From Phoronis australis (Eukaryota > Phoronida > Phoronidae): DNA of 64,000 bases. The translations under genes were made by a program, and so were the position numbers. The stretch covers positions 192,954 to 256,953 of the forward strand of contig NMRA01000567.1 in assembly GCA_002633005.1 (NCBI GenBank), given 5' to 3'. The notes under the pieces are model-generated. The model saw only the letters and a list, made by a program, of their open reading frames with translations, ran no database searches and was not told where the DNA came from. Positions 1 to 11,779 of the stretch are shown piece after piece (positions within the stretch are counted from its first letter, which is position 1; each line of letters begins with the position of its first letter).

Positions 1-2739
1 CCTACAACTCACCTGTCGACACACTTTATTTATTTGTATTCGACGTTCCGTTACAAAGTCGTATACGAAATATCGGAAAGTGAACATGGCCTTAGATAAA
101 GGCGATTCCGTAAGTACTGTATAGAGCGGAATGGCAATTGATGATATTTCGTTTGGTTTGTTCCTAACTGATGAACGCTTAAAACAACATTTCTCGCTAG
201 TGCCCAGAAAAGAGGCAAGTTGCACAGGTCATCATTGTTTTATGTGAGTGGTACATTCATGAAGAAAATTTCCTGTTGCTACAAACCCTGTTTGGCATAC
301 AATGCAAAATAAGATTTGTTTCCAGTCTCACGCGGGCCTCACTGCACAAACCTGTTATAGGTATATTAACTTTCAAATGAGTTGCTTCGAGATAATTGCC
401 GCTGTCTGTACACACTGCTGATATATTGTATTCCATTATTACAACACGCCGGGGATGTATCGACTGATGCACATCGCATACATAACCAGTAATTGTTATA
501 TCGGCACATCGCAACCTCTAATGTCACAGTAATTGCTCGCGCACTGAGAATGTAAAAGTCCCCTACATGGAATTTCGTAACAAAAAACGCTACTTGCGAC
601 CGCGGGAGATGAGTGCTAAACATACGTGTAACGATGTTTTAACGATTTTCAGAATTGATTTTGTTCAGCATCTACTAATACTTGCATTCCTCTTCAAATC
701 ATAATGAAATGTAATAGCATGCCTTATTGCGGTAATTTCGGACCTACTTAACATAAGGGATGACTGAGATGGATAATTTATTTTTTCACCATTTTCTCGA
801 CAAGTATAAGCTGAAATATGAAATCTGCTGCAGGTTCTTATATAATCTTTGTTAGCATAATTTGATTTGTTCAATTGTAATAAAACAACACCAGGTGAAA
901 ATCATCATTTGTTAAAAGGTCATCACCCCAGTTGAAAACTAATTACTTTTCAGTCACTTTTGGCGAAAACAAGAACAAGATTCTGTAGTCATTGCATGGT
1001 CAGGGTTGCGTAAAACTTCGAAACGTATCCGCTGGATAAGTGACATTGTTGCATGACGTCAACTACATCATTCAACAATAGCAACGTGACGTCTGAAAAC
1101 ATGACAACATTGATGCTATGCATCCGTAACGTTCATGCAACCGGATCCACAGCCTAGAACTTAACATCACCAACCAGGTGCCATAGCTTGTTATGACAAG
1201 TTTTCATTTGAAGAGTTGGCTCAGATAAATCGCCATACATGCTCAGCCCGTCGGCCAATAAGCTGGACTTATATACCTAAGAGGCGGACTTGGGAGGCAG
1301 TACTATTATTCTCACGGGCAAAAGTTGATCACATGTTTGCTGCTCACCAGTTGTCAAATTGTCCGACTCTTTTGCCTTCCAATACTGTTGCTGTTCTGTC
1401 ATGTCCACTAGAAGTTAATCAACTATTAATTAAAACCACACGGGTTCTTAAGTAATGTGTCACGGTCAAAAAACTCTGGTAGCTGACCCAAAAAAGACTC
1501 CAGTGCGCGCAAGCGTTGTGAACATTGTAATAAGACTGGACGTTCAAAGGCGTTTTGTGCATCAACATTATCATAGGTGCGAGTTGTTATTCTGGAAGCT
1601 TTGTTTGAGGTTGGCAGATTCGTGTCTAATTTGATGTTCGTTTTTACTATTTATCGCTCTTTCTGTCAAATGATTTGAGGACTTTGACGGGTGTGTTTTT
1701 ATTGACTAAAACCTGACTAATGCTGGTTTTTCTATAGTTTTGTCAACTACTACACATCAAGTTGGTGACAATCTTATTGTTTCAGTTTGTTTCATTGTCT
1801 ATCATACTCTGTAATTGCATGTTCAAGTTATGGGTCAGGAGTTGCGCGAATGTGTTTGCCGTTTAACCTGACGCCTTTATGCTGTGTCATTCCATACTAC
1901 ATTAGCTATAGAAATTAGTTTATTTCAGTATATTAGGCCACCAGCACTTGTTATAACATGACTTGATACAACATAAAAGTTCAGTAGCACTAGATTAAAC
2001 GTATAGTGGAAACTGAACGAAGTTCACGTCCCTTTTAAATGCATAGCACATAAAGTCACCGATACACCACACCTCAGTTTGACTTTCCATTCGCATCATA
2101 TTAATAAATTAGCTTGAAGTTTGGTGCTGGAAGGTAGTTATATCTTAGATCACTGTAAAATAGACATTCCAAGCAAAGGTGAAACTCTATCTCAACGTTT
2201 GGATGAACACAAACAGAACATAGACTCTGGGGTAACCTGAAGTGTCAGTCGACTTCAATCATCAATGAATGCGCTATCGAAGTCTCGTAACTTGAGCTTT
2301 CTAGTATCATCCCTATGCAAGTCAGCTGGAGTTATGCTTGGGGTTAAAATGTAGGCCTACCCTACACAAGGACGAGTGTGCGACTCACCCTCCGCCCGGA
2401 GATCACTGAGTCGCCGGAGCGTGTAACATAGTCCTAAAACTTCCCTCCAGCTACTACTGCAGATAAATCTTTACTATGGCAACCAATATAATATAACCAA
2501 CAAAGAATGTGTCATTAAAAAAACTTGAAACTGGTGTGAAAACAATAGCGCTACTTTCCGTCGTTCCGCAGCTGAAGTTGAGCAGCGATCTTATGTTAGA
2601 TTTAAGCTTTGATTCTTCAATAAAATCTTCTCTTCATGAGGATACGTTAGAATTCAAAAATATCCAAATGGGTTTCAGCGTTGTGTAAGCTATAGAAATC
2701 AACAAACTGAGTCTCTGGTCATTTCCTCTCCAGACCTAG

Positions 2740-3006
2740 GGCGTGTTTCTTGAAGAGACGTAGGTTTTGTCTTTTGACTAATAGCCAAAAGTCAGAAATC
2801 TAACTACAAATAGCCAAAAGTTGATTTCTTTGTATGCACTTCTCGAAGCGTTTTGTCTTCGGTCTAGTCGATCAGACTTCTGTCTTTTAACTACGAGTTG
2901 TCAATTTTTCTGGCTTTCAGCCGTTACCTGTTTTGTGAAACTGAAGTCACCCACAGACGGATTTTTATCCGAAAGACAAAGGGTATGAGACTTCGAGAAG
3001 CAGGCT
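2740..3006. repeat. Foldback element of the GTTTCNTGAA family
   Basis: About 32 bp starting at 2740 (core TGTTTCTTGAAGAGACGTAG) reads as a diverged inverted copy of the sequence ending near 3006 (core GAGACTTCGAGAAGCAGG on the + strand). The interior carries a repeated ATAGCCAAAAGT motif. It resembles the other elements with GTTTCATGAA-type ends at 13986, 41631 and 41982. I infer a small non-autonomous DNA transposon. No target-site duplication could be assigned. Confidence 0.45.
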
Positions 3007-4150
3007 ACAGGGCGACACTGATTTCATCAATTCGCTTTTTGTTCCCGAAAAAAGGCCCATGGGCGCTAATTCTTTCCATTCCGAAGCGTCATTGGGCGCT
3101 TTGTGATGATGGACGATTTAGTATTGGAAATCCGGCTGGAGAGTGGTGCAAGGAATGACGATCATTTTATTGCGTTCCTTTTAATCGCCCGTTACGCGGG
3201 ACAGTTTGTCATAGTCGGTGGGCCAGAATTTGTAGGGCCTCTAGAAAATGGTTTTTGTGAGTACTTTAGGGGGGGGCAATTTTATTTTGGTGTTTTTTAA
3301 TTCATTTATTAGAGTGTTTTCAAAATCTAAAAAGTTCCCAGCCAAATGCAAGATTGTTACAAAAAAAAATTTCGGGTCAGACGACTTCTAGTTCACAGCT
3401 CCTGGATCCAGCTGTATAGCTGACTTGCTATTTGAATACATGCATGTATCCGTTAAATTTATGAGGAATGAGTAACGTAAGAAAGACAAGGATCCCAGTA
3501 TAGAACCCTGATTCATCGTCGACGGAATACCATTAATTTGTCAATTTCATACGTAATTGTCAATATTATTATGTTTCCATAACCCGACCATTTACGAAAT
3601 CGACGTTGTTGTTGTTGTTGAATTTCACCATATGTTGTATGATGATTTTTGTTCAAAACTCATCATGCTAGTAATGATTTTGTTGAGAAATTGAACAAAA
3701 ATGTTAAAGATATACTTCAAGCAGAATAAATTCACTCACTTTTGTTGACTGTTGGATAAATGCATAAACTTAGTGATTTGAACTTTTAATTGTGTTCAAC
3801 TAAAATGAATAGCTATTAACAACAAATGGTCTCATAAACCACATGGTTCAAACGCTAGAATGACCGATACGTATTTACTTTTTACTCCTTATATGTTGAT
3901 TTAGCTGATTTGTTTTGATTATCAGCATATTATAGCGGTTGTCGCCATGATGAATTGCGTTAAGTTAAACATCATGCCACTACGTTAATGTTGTGAAGTT
4001 ATAAAGTCAATCAAAAGTGTACAGTTTCCATGGTAATCGTGTTGCATCGACCGTAGCTCTAAAGCTTCATATGCACAAGCTCCATTATTTAAAGTACTCT
4101 GGTTAGTGCACCTGCCTTATGGTGTGGTGTCAAATTGGCTACACTTGATT

Positions 4151-4277
4151 GACTTCGCCTGTTCCGCCAGGTCTGTCGGCTAAGACGTATCTGATTGGTA
4201 TGTAAGCCGGAAGTTGTAATCCTGAGCCAATCAGATGTCTTAGCCGCTTGACCCGGCGGAACCGGCAAAGTTTAGTC
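4151..4277. repeat. Foldback (hairpin) element of 127 bp
   Basis: The left arm (4151-4198) and right arm (4227-4277) are inverted copies over roughly 48-51 bp. Shared cores are GTTCCGCC / GGCGGAAC and GGCTAAGAC / GTCTTAGCC, and CTGATTGG / CCAATCAG adjoins the 28-base loop. It looks like a palindromic MITE within the channel gene's intron or upstream flank. No clear target-site duplication is visible. Confidence 0.6.
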
Positions 4278-4443
4278 TTGCACTGAAGGCAGCTGTTAGA
4301 TATAGGAGTAGGTGTACAGCAGATATATAGCCACTCCTAGTGATTTTAACTGTCATATTAGTCTTTGTAACAACTGTTGTTTAGTTAGCAATCGGAAATC
4401 TGTATCTAACTGACCAAGTAGACAAAGACTTGACAATATTGCA

Positions 4444-4640
4444 TCCTTTTCTCCCTCCCTCCCTCCCTCCCTCCCACCCGGCCCCTGCCTCCCACCGTCC
4501 CTCCCCAGTGGCGGATTTAGAGGGCCAAGGAGGGCATGGCCCCCCACTAACTCAAAATCCTCGATCNTCCTACCCTCCCTCTCTCCCTCCACCCATCTGT
4601 CTCTCTCCTTCCCCTTCCTCTTCCATCATTTCCTCTTGCA
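4444..4640. repeat. CCCT-rich simple repeat plus CAGTGGCGGAT element fragment
   Basis: A run of CCCT units (about 4450-4478) is followed at about 4506 by CAGTGGCGGATTTAGAGG and a block ending in AACTCAAAATCCT. This is the same end sequence as the repeats at 30.67, 51.37 and 58.96 kb. A second CCCT/CTCT-rich tract follows to about 4625. An N at 4567 lies inside the element. The tract sits immediately before the splice acceptor of the K2P exon and probably extends its pyrimidine-rich region. Confidence 0.6.
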
Positions 4641-4697
4641 ATTAATTTCAGTTGCAGTTTGTTTTCCATTCTCAAATTCTCCATTTTTCTATTGCAG

Positions 4698-7512
4698 GTT
4701 ATGGACACGTGGCCCCACTCTCCAATGGCGGAAAGGGGTTCTGCATAGTGTTTGCACTCATAGGCATTCCGCTAACACTGATAATGTTCACTGCTGTCGT
4801 CCATCGACTCCTTATCCCTACTAACAAGCTGCTCAACTTCATGAAGGACAAACTCAGCCACAAGCACTCCGAGTTTCACATACGACTGCTCCACCTATCT
4901 GCAGTCATCATTACCATTCTCATATTCATGTTCATTATTCCGTCTGTGATTTTCTCAGTTATCGAACCGGACTGGGATTTCCTCAGCGCATTTTATTATT
5001 GTTTCATCTCGCTCACGACGATAGGTTTAGGGGATTACATTCCGGGTGACCACGCAGATCAGTACGCCGCTGAGCGACCTATTTATAAAGTGGCAATAAC
5101 AGGTGAGTAGGGATGCGTAGGGCACTTCAACTTTATTTGAATGGATTCAAAACGCCAAAATGACGTCATACTTACAGGGATTTTCCGTAGATAAGCCCAC
5201 CCTATGAAACACCCATGTGCGTTTATTTGGTGTCACAACTTCTAGTGAGTCAAATGTCCTGATGGGGTGTTTATTCGGAAAAAAATTCCTCTTAAAAGCC
5301 CACTAAGCGTCAACTTTTTGTTACAAATTCAATTTATTTTGTGAACCATTCATCATTTATGAAAACGAACAAAATTTTGGCGAACTATGCATTTATTAAC
5401 ATAAAATTTAAAAACACAGTTTTAAGTAAAAAATGTCGAAGTCAGTAAAACTGTGACTTTCCATTTACACGCCCCCTTTTCCGAATAAACGCCCGGGCGT
5501 TTATTCAGTGTTACTAAAACTGCAGGAAACTTTCCGAATATTTCCGAATACACGCCCATGGGCTTATCTACGGAAAATCCTAGTGGTAACAAGCGAAGCT
5601 GAATCACAGCCGTATTTGTGACTGTTATGGTGACTTTCCACTTCTGATAGCAATGACTATGCAACTAATCGCTGTTTTAATACAACTGAATCGCTATGAA
5701 GATGCATGTGTGAAAACCTTATTTGCTGGCAGATGCGCCACAAACACATTCGTGGGTGCATAATGCTGTCTTCTCCAGTGGGCGTCCAGGTGTCCGTCTT
5801 CCGGCGACTGATGTTGTGTTTCCTAAACCCAACTGGATCTTATTGAAATTTAACAGATCCGTCCCTACATGAAGCTGATGGCTGACGACGACGACGACTT
5901 TCTGGCTGACGAATCCGACTACTGCTGTGCCCCATGCGTTCCCATTGTCAACATTTTAGTTATTTCCGATTCCACCTCTTTATCGCCTCCAACTCTTTAT
6001 CCACCAAACCACTTGAACGACAGTCACGAAAATTAGCAGATACGTTCCTGTTGAGAAGCTTGATGTTGACCATGATTTTCGGGCGGGTCCGACTACTGTG
6101 GTGCCGTCTAGTGGCATTTTTGTTATTCTTTGCGTCTGCCGTTTTTGACTCCCTGATCCCTTGAAGGAAATTTGACTATTGTCTTCCCATGTATGTGACA
6201 ACAGATGGCGATCTCCTGGTAGCAATTTAGCTGTTTGCGTTGGCCTCTGTATCTTCAAAGGAACTAACGGATTTTCATGAAATTGGGCGAATAGGTTTCT
6301 AAAAAAGGAGTCGACGACCTATTTTCCGACGAACTCTGCGTAATTTGCGATACCTATTGTCACTTCTTTTATTTTTAATCTGTTTTGGCGTCCGCCTCCA
6401 TCAGCTTACCAATCAAAAGATCGTTAAGAAAAAAGGAAGATGTCTTCCTTCTGACAGGGTCATGGTTGTCGGTTTTCGCCATCGTTCCTATGCTACTGTG
6501 GAGACCCCAAGTGGCCCACATAACCATACGACTGTGTTGCAGACGTGGGAGCATTTCAACTCCTGTTAAAATTCAATAAAGAGTTAAGGATAACAATTTC
6601 AAATCTGTAATATGAAAATTTTAAACCACTGACAAATGAAAAACATGTCAACCCATGATGTGATGGAAACAGTTCACTACAAAAATCCAGGCACCCAACG
6701 ACATTTCGCCAATGAATATTGTTATGTCGATGCCGGCAGTGACACAAGCTCGAAAATCCTTTAAAAGGCACGTTTTGGTTGGCCTGACGAACAAATGTGT
6801 CACTTCGGACGAGGACCCCAACGAATTGCTGAGGCGGGTTCGCTGGAGCAATGGTCAAAATGAAATATTCAAAAATATCCAAAATCATTCTCTTTTTCAC
6901 AGTACTACATAAGGTGTGGTTTTTTGTAATATTCTTTTAAAAACGCATTAAAAACATTAAACAAAATGTTCAAAAATTTGTCAAGATATGACGGCCTACA
7001 TGTAGTGGAATACCAAAGTGTTATTGTGAGAAAGTATTGCAATCATTTATACTAGTGCAAAAGATGTACTAGGCTAATCGGAGGATTTTACTCATGTCCG
7101 ATTGCAAGACACTCGCATGATGGTTTCACTTTCAGTAGGACATGCCAAACTGACCAAACGAACCTTTACAAAAGGTATTTCCCTGTTAAGGTATAAGCCT
7201 GTTGTTCAATGTTTCAAACACCATAATCACAGTTTTTTTTTCTTTTTTTTTTACCTTGTAGGTTACTTATTGATCGGCCTAACATTTATGATGCTTTTGC
7301 TGGCCGTTCTTTACGAAATACCCGAGTTAAATATCGGGCTACATTTCTATTTAAAAGATGTGTCCGGCGAAGTGGATGATGAAAAAGTTCGTTTGCGATC
7401 TTCAGGAGACAGCGGGCCAAAGTATACGGAGCACACGAACGAGTACTCACCGTCGTATCAAGACAGCGAGCCCACGAATTTGAACGAAGAAACCAGACTG
7501 ACTGGAACTTAG
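4698..7512 (+). CDS. KCNK1-like: TWIK-type two-pore-domain potassium channel, last two coding exons (5' partial)
   Basis: Coding exons are 4698-5102 and 7262-7512 (stop TAG 7510-7512), joined in phase 1 (GTGAGT donor, pyrimidine-rich acceptor). The first exon seen starts within the first Gly codon of the pore-1 filter GYGH, matching a conserved phase-1 intron of K2P genes. The order is pore 1 (GYGHVAPLSNGGK), M2 (IVFALIGIPLTLIMFTAV), a cytoplasmic loop, M3 (about 20 hydrophobic residues after HIRLLHLSA), pore 2 (FISLTTIGLGDYIPG), then M4 (YLLIGLTFMMLLLAVLYEI) and a short acidic, Ser/Thr-rich tail ending ETRLTGT. TIGLGDY with PLS.GGK after pore 1 is typical of the TWIK branch (KCNK1/6/7) rather than TREK or TASK. 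As a family, these are plasma- or endosomal-membrane background K+ channels. The N-terminus and M1 are missing from the window. Confidence 0.92.
5178..5583. repeat. Terminal-inverted-repeat element (copy 1), about 405 bp
   Basis: It starts GGGATTTTCCGTAGATAAGC and ends with the inverted form, GCTTATCTACGGAAAATCC. Inside are repeated GCGTTTATTC and CCGAATAAACGC motifs. A second, diverged copy lies at 49403-49799, where TA flanks both ends, which suggests a Tc1/mariner-type (TA target) non-autonomous element. It sits in the K2P intron just after the donor. Confidence 0.75.
6030..6570. repeat. Dispersed repeat related to the 61 kb tandem array
   Basis: Contains the CTACTGTGGTGCCGTCTAGT motif followed by a T-rich segment with 'TTTGCGTCTGCC', and 'TTTTCATGAAATTGGGCGAA'. 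The same order (CTCTAGTG, TTTGCCTCTGCC, then ATGAAATTTGGC-like sequence) recurs at 40.5-41.1 kb, and related GCCACTAGG motifs build the array at 60.8-62.3 kb. It lies in the last K2P intron and shows no open coding potential. Confidence 0.45.
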
Positions 7513-8640
7513 TTCGTTGAAGTTGAATCCAACTGATTTGACATTAACAGTGTCAACGATAGATGGCACTGCTACATGTACATCTCGTGTACGCGACTGA
7601 ACTTGGAACTGAGACTAGTGCATTTTGACTATAGGAAAATTGCAGCGCTGTGCTGGCTTGGCCTGTAATATCTCGTGTGATTTTGAGTTAACATTTTAAA
7701 AGCATTTCTGTTTATTATGAACAGCACCTATTTTCACAATTTTTGTGAAACATTTGGCGGTACTTTCTCATTCCTATGAAATGCCCACTCAATCTGCCTA
7801 TGTGTCATATTCATTTGCAAATTTGTCTCATATTCTGTATTCTTGTGAATGTAAAATGCTACTAAGTCCTGTTTTGGCATATCGAACTTGACCCGAACAC
7901 TTTCAGTCTTTAAAACAGAGCCGATGACTCAAGACTGCCATTAAAACATTTGAACTAGTTTGAAAAATAGAAGGTGCTTATGCGGGACAGCTGTTAGTGA
8001 AGAGATTTTACTTCGAACGACAGAGCTTACGACGCATGAAGAAAATGCCTTACCTAAATACGAACCAATTTTCTTGTAGGAAGTACCACAACAGGGTTAA
8101 TACCGTTTTAACTACATTTCTTAAATGGTGGTTGTGCAATACGCTAGTGTGGTGGAACGCGGAAGAGTTGGGTATACATGTAGATCATTTACATAATAAT
8201 GTCGAAGAACCAGTGTTGCAGGGAATAACTGGATTTATGTTTAATAGTGTGGATAGTGTTTCCAACGTAAAAGTGTCTGTGAACTGATTGTGCTAACTTT
8301 AATGTGTTATTTTTGTGAAAATTGTAAAATAAGTTGAGAAATACCAACACTTAGGGTACGTCTGTCCAAGGTTACGCGTTTTTCGATCTAGTACATCAGT
8401 GTCCATGTTCTGAACGATTTTATTGTGACAGACTGTCAAATGTGCAATATGTATTAAGTTTCTGGAATGAATACAACGGTACGTTGTACTGAAATCGGGT
8501 TTGATCGTCAGAGATTTGGTGTTGAGAAATAGGAATTAATTTGATATTCCTTCTTTCAGAGAAGCTTTATCAAGTCAGGTGTCAATTAATCAAAACTGAA
8601 ATATACGAAATTGAAAGGCAAATAAATGCCAATAAGAACA
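7513..8640 (+). other. Probable 3' UTR of the K2P channel gene
   Basis: Sequence after the channel stop is AT-rich without coding features. An AATAAA hexamer at 8621-8626 is a plausible poly(A) signal. The extent is inferred only from that hexamer; earlier cleavage is possible. Confidence 0.4.
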
Positions 8641-11640
8641 TCTAGATTTCTTCTAGATTGCAAAGTCAATGACATTTATGAACTGTTTTACCTTTTGTGA
8701 TCAGCGCGTATTTTCATTCTCCACTGGGTGGGTAAAGAGTTGGTTTTGCACGGTGGCGTAGTTTATGTGTGACTGGGACAGTCTTGAGAGGTGGTGCCAC
8801 ACAGTCAGTTGTTCGATAAGGTTAGAGAAAAATATTTGATGCAGTACCGAGGGTATGGGTGAATCCACACGACTTCAATCGGCCAGTTTGGAGGCCATGT
8901 TACTTTTGTGTCTTTTTCGCTTCCAGTTTTAATAGGCCCGTTTGCCGAGTTACGCAATCGCAATGTGTTACTGAAATTGTTTTGCGTCAATTAGGCAGGG
9001 CGGGATCATAAAGTCGTGATTTCAACATGAACGTAGTGTGAGGTTCAACTAAGGTAATGCAAGACCTTACCCACAAGTCTGTAAAAGTATGCATTTCCTG
9101 AAAGCAACCCATGAGGAAGTTGGGTTTTGACTTCTTATCAATCTCCCATTAATTGAGTCACGTGCCAATGTCTTTTAGTAAAATCAGGAAAGCATTAGCA
9201 ACTCTTTCATAACAGAACTCTAGCCCTGAAATGCCAACTCCCACACGTGACCGATGCATTCTACTACTGGAGCTTGCGACGCCGAGACCAACCGCGAGAG
9301 TTTGTAACTTACCGGCTGTCTGCTTGACTGAGCTTTGATTGAGTGTTATAGTTGTAATCAAATCATCACTGTTTCCTTTTCATTTTAATATTTTTGTTCA
9401 TCAAGCGGGACTCTTGAGCTACGATGCTTGGCAACTACCGCTTTCTGGGCAAAATTAGTCAACAAAACCCGACAGTTACATTGTTCATTATTGATACGCA
9501 CCGACCCGTGGCCCCTACCGGATACCGGGAATAATCTAGCCTGTGATGTCTTTTCATCTCCAGTCTTACAACCACTCTTGTCAACCTTACTACATGCTAG
9601 GAATTTTTCAACAAGACATTTTGGTACGGAAAGAAAACCATCGGGAATATCTTCTGTGTGATTCACAAATAGTGGTCTTCAGGTCCTTCAATCTTCTGTA
9701 TCCTTTCAATGGCGGTTGTTGTTATCGTTTTTTCAAAACAATCTCTCATTTGTTGTTTGAGTCGCATGTATTGATACTGCTGTGGATCATATGAACATTT
9801 CTTGTGGTTGCCTCGACCAATTTGATTTTTTTCTAGTGAATTCCAAATACTTCCGCTTGTGAATAGTTGACGATGTCGGAATTTTGGGAAGCAAAGAGAA
9901 AATTGCCTTGGGCCACCACTCCAACAGAGAACCTTCGTCTGAAAGAGGCCCTTGATATGAAAGGTTATAATAAGCCCTTAAAGAGGTCCTCAAACAGAAC
10001 AAAAATATAGAATAGAGGAGACAATTGATTCCATCATTAGGGTCTCCCGCTGTGAACACCCCATAAGAAGAAATGATATAAATAAAAAATGGAAAAGAGA
10101 GGCCATGAGTGCCGCCATTAACGGGTCCCCACTAAGAGCTGGCGCTCATGAATATGAAAAGATATCTAATTTCAAATACAAGACTGCGAAGAAAGTGATG
10201 CAATAATAAAACTGTTTTCATGAATTTGAAAATTTTAATCAATTTTTTTCTGGAAAATTTGCACATAAACAGTTTTATCGGACTTTTTCAAGTTAATTTT
10301 TTGATTGAAACCACGTTTTTGAGTTCGTCTGGACAATCTACACGGCCAAAAACGGAATCCCCGTACAAAAATGTTCTGGACAGAGCGGCCCCCCACAAAC
10401 GGTAAACCCGGCACTAATAGTTGACAGATGTTCCTTTAAATTGTTTCTCTTCTGCGTGTTTCGATGTGTCTTTTTGTTCACGGTTTTCTAGTAGAATGCC
10501 GATCGCTACGATTTCACTGACACTGAAGGCAAATCTAAATCATATGCCCCTTTACAAAAGACATTCTGTATCAACCGGGGATCCAGGTTATTTTAAAAGT
10601 TGGTTCTATCAAGTATTTTTTAAAAAGGGGGGTCCAAATAGGCCTAAACAATTTGAAAATTCTAGATTCGATATCACTAAAAGGGGGGTCCGGACCCCCT
10701 TGACCCCTGGATCCGCCTATGAGCGAAGTCCACATGCGCCCGTCTTAGCCTGCAATCCGGGGATAGTCTGCACAGTTTGTCAAAAAGTCGCAAATCACAA
10801 AAAATTGAATGTTATTTTTTATTTCACATAAAATATTTACTAATTTGAAAATCGTTGACTTTTTTGCAATTGTAGCGTATGACATCAAATTTTGCAACAG
10901 GGGTCACATAGTAAAATGAGGAAAGGTATAAACACAAACACATGATCTGTGTCTTTTCACAGCAAAACAGCAAATTTGAATTTCTCACATGACCTGGAAT
11001 GTGTTACAACGACGACTGTGGTAATCATACAGAGTGCGTAATTTTTTATATTACATGGGCAAATCACAAAGTAGTGCAAAGTAGTGCAAAGTAGTAATCC
11101 ATACGCCTTAGAAAACACCAAAACAACCAAACGGCGCGTTAACCGAAAGCAATACCGGAATTCCGAGAAGGTGACAAGGTTATGATTGACAAATCGAGTG
11201 TCGCACTGAACGTACTCCCAGTCGGAAGGGCATGCAAACAACTTAAACGGACCCATCTTCGGTGACGAAGGAAATGCGGACGAACCCCAACTCAAGAAAC
11301 GCAGCGAGCCAGCTGCTGACTTATTTATAAACATTTTTTAAATCTTAATATTACAACTTCAAATACTATTTATTAGATTCTAACTTCATTATTTGCTACG
11401 AAAGCTGCAATTTACAATTGTTTAGGTTAAAATAAAACTATATTAACATTAAGTAACTGAATTACTTTACGTTGCGCAAGCGTGTTTTTACAAAAGAAAA
11501 TGTGGTTGAAAGTTATAGATACGTCGAGTTTTTCGGCAAAAAGTTCGTTTTTACGGTTCATGTGAGAAAATAAATCCTGTTGACGACTCGTCTCAGGTTT
11601 ATGACAGGTCCTGGGCGTTACTGAACTATACGTAAAAGGT
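8641..11640. other. Intergenic region between the K2P gene and GLO1
   Basis: No supported gene. It contains a GGGGTCC-type repeat fragment around 10670-10730 (palindromic GGGGGTCCGGACCCCC followed by TGGATCCGCC) related to the CAGKGGCGGAT elements. A short open stretch near 11140-11260 reads FREGDKVMIDKSS in the + direction, faintly like the tail of a retroelement integrase, but it is too short to call. Confidence 0.5.
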
Positions 11641-11654
11641 CATTTGTTGACCTC

Positions 11655-11662
11655 TGACGTCA
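11655..11662 (+). promoter_or_regulatory. Perfect CRE (TGACGTCA) upstream of GLO1
   Basis: The palindromic cAMP-response element TGACGTCA lies about 118 bp before the GLO1 start codon, where a core promoter would be expected. CREB/ATF proteins bind this motif in animals generally. Use here is inference from position. The same octamer also occurs near 5163 inside an intron, so chance occurrence is possible. Confidence 0.4.
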
Positions 11663-11779
11663 GCAGTAGCCCTGTAGACGGCGATACTTGAACAGTTGTT
11701 GTCTCTATTGACATTCTTTCCAAGGCTTCGCTGAGGTTGTTGTCGGTGCTTTCTAGTTGGTTGTAAACGAAGTTGCACA

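Larger units (their letters stand above)
1..4697. other. Non-coding: probable 5' intron or upstream flank of the K2P channel gene
   Basis: No exon is recognisable here. The exon at 4698 begins inside a codon, so at least one coding exon (N-terminus, M1, extracellular cap, first half of pore 1) must lie upstream. I looked for a stretch ending in a pore helix followed by a donor and found none, so it is probably beyond the left edge or too diverged to see. The stretch holds foldback repeats (2740-3006, 4151-4277), a CCCT-rich microsatellite, and otherwise AT-rich sequence with only short chance reading frames. Confidence 0.6.

Noticed and set aside
7997-8287. 96-codon + strand frame after the K2P stop
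   Set aside because: Lies in the presumed 3' UTR with no splice signals or domain.
9385-9666. 93-codon minus-strand frame overlapping a 77-codon plus-strand frame
   Set aside because: Mutually antisense open stretch without domain, conserved motif or splice support on either strand.
10957-11334. 125-codon open frame on the minus strand upstream of GLO1, and a short FREGDKVMIDKSS frame opposite
   Set aside because: The minus frame has no domain. The plus frame only faintly recalls a retroelement integrase tail and is broken by stops.
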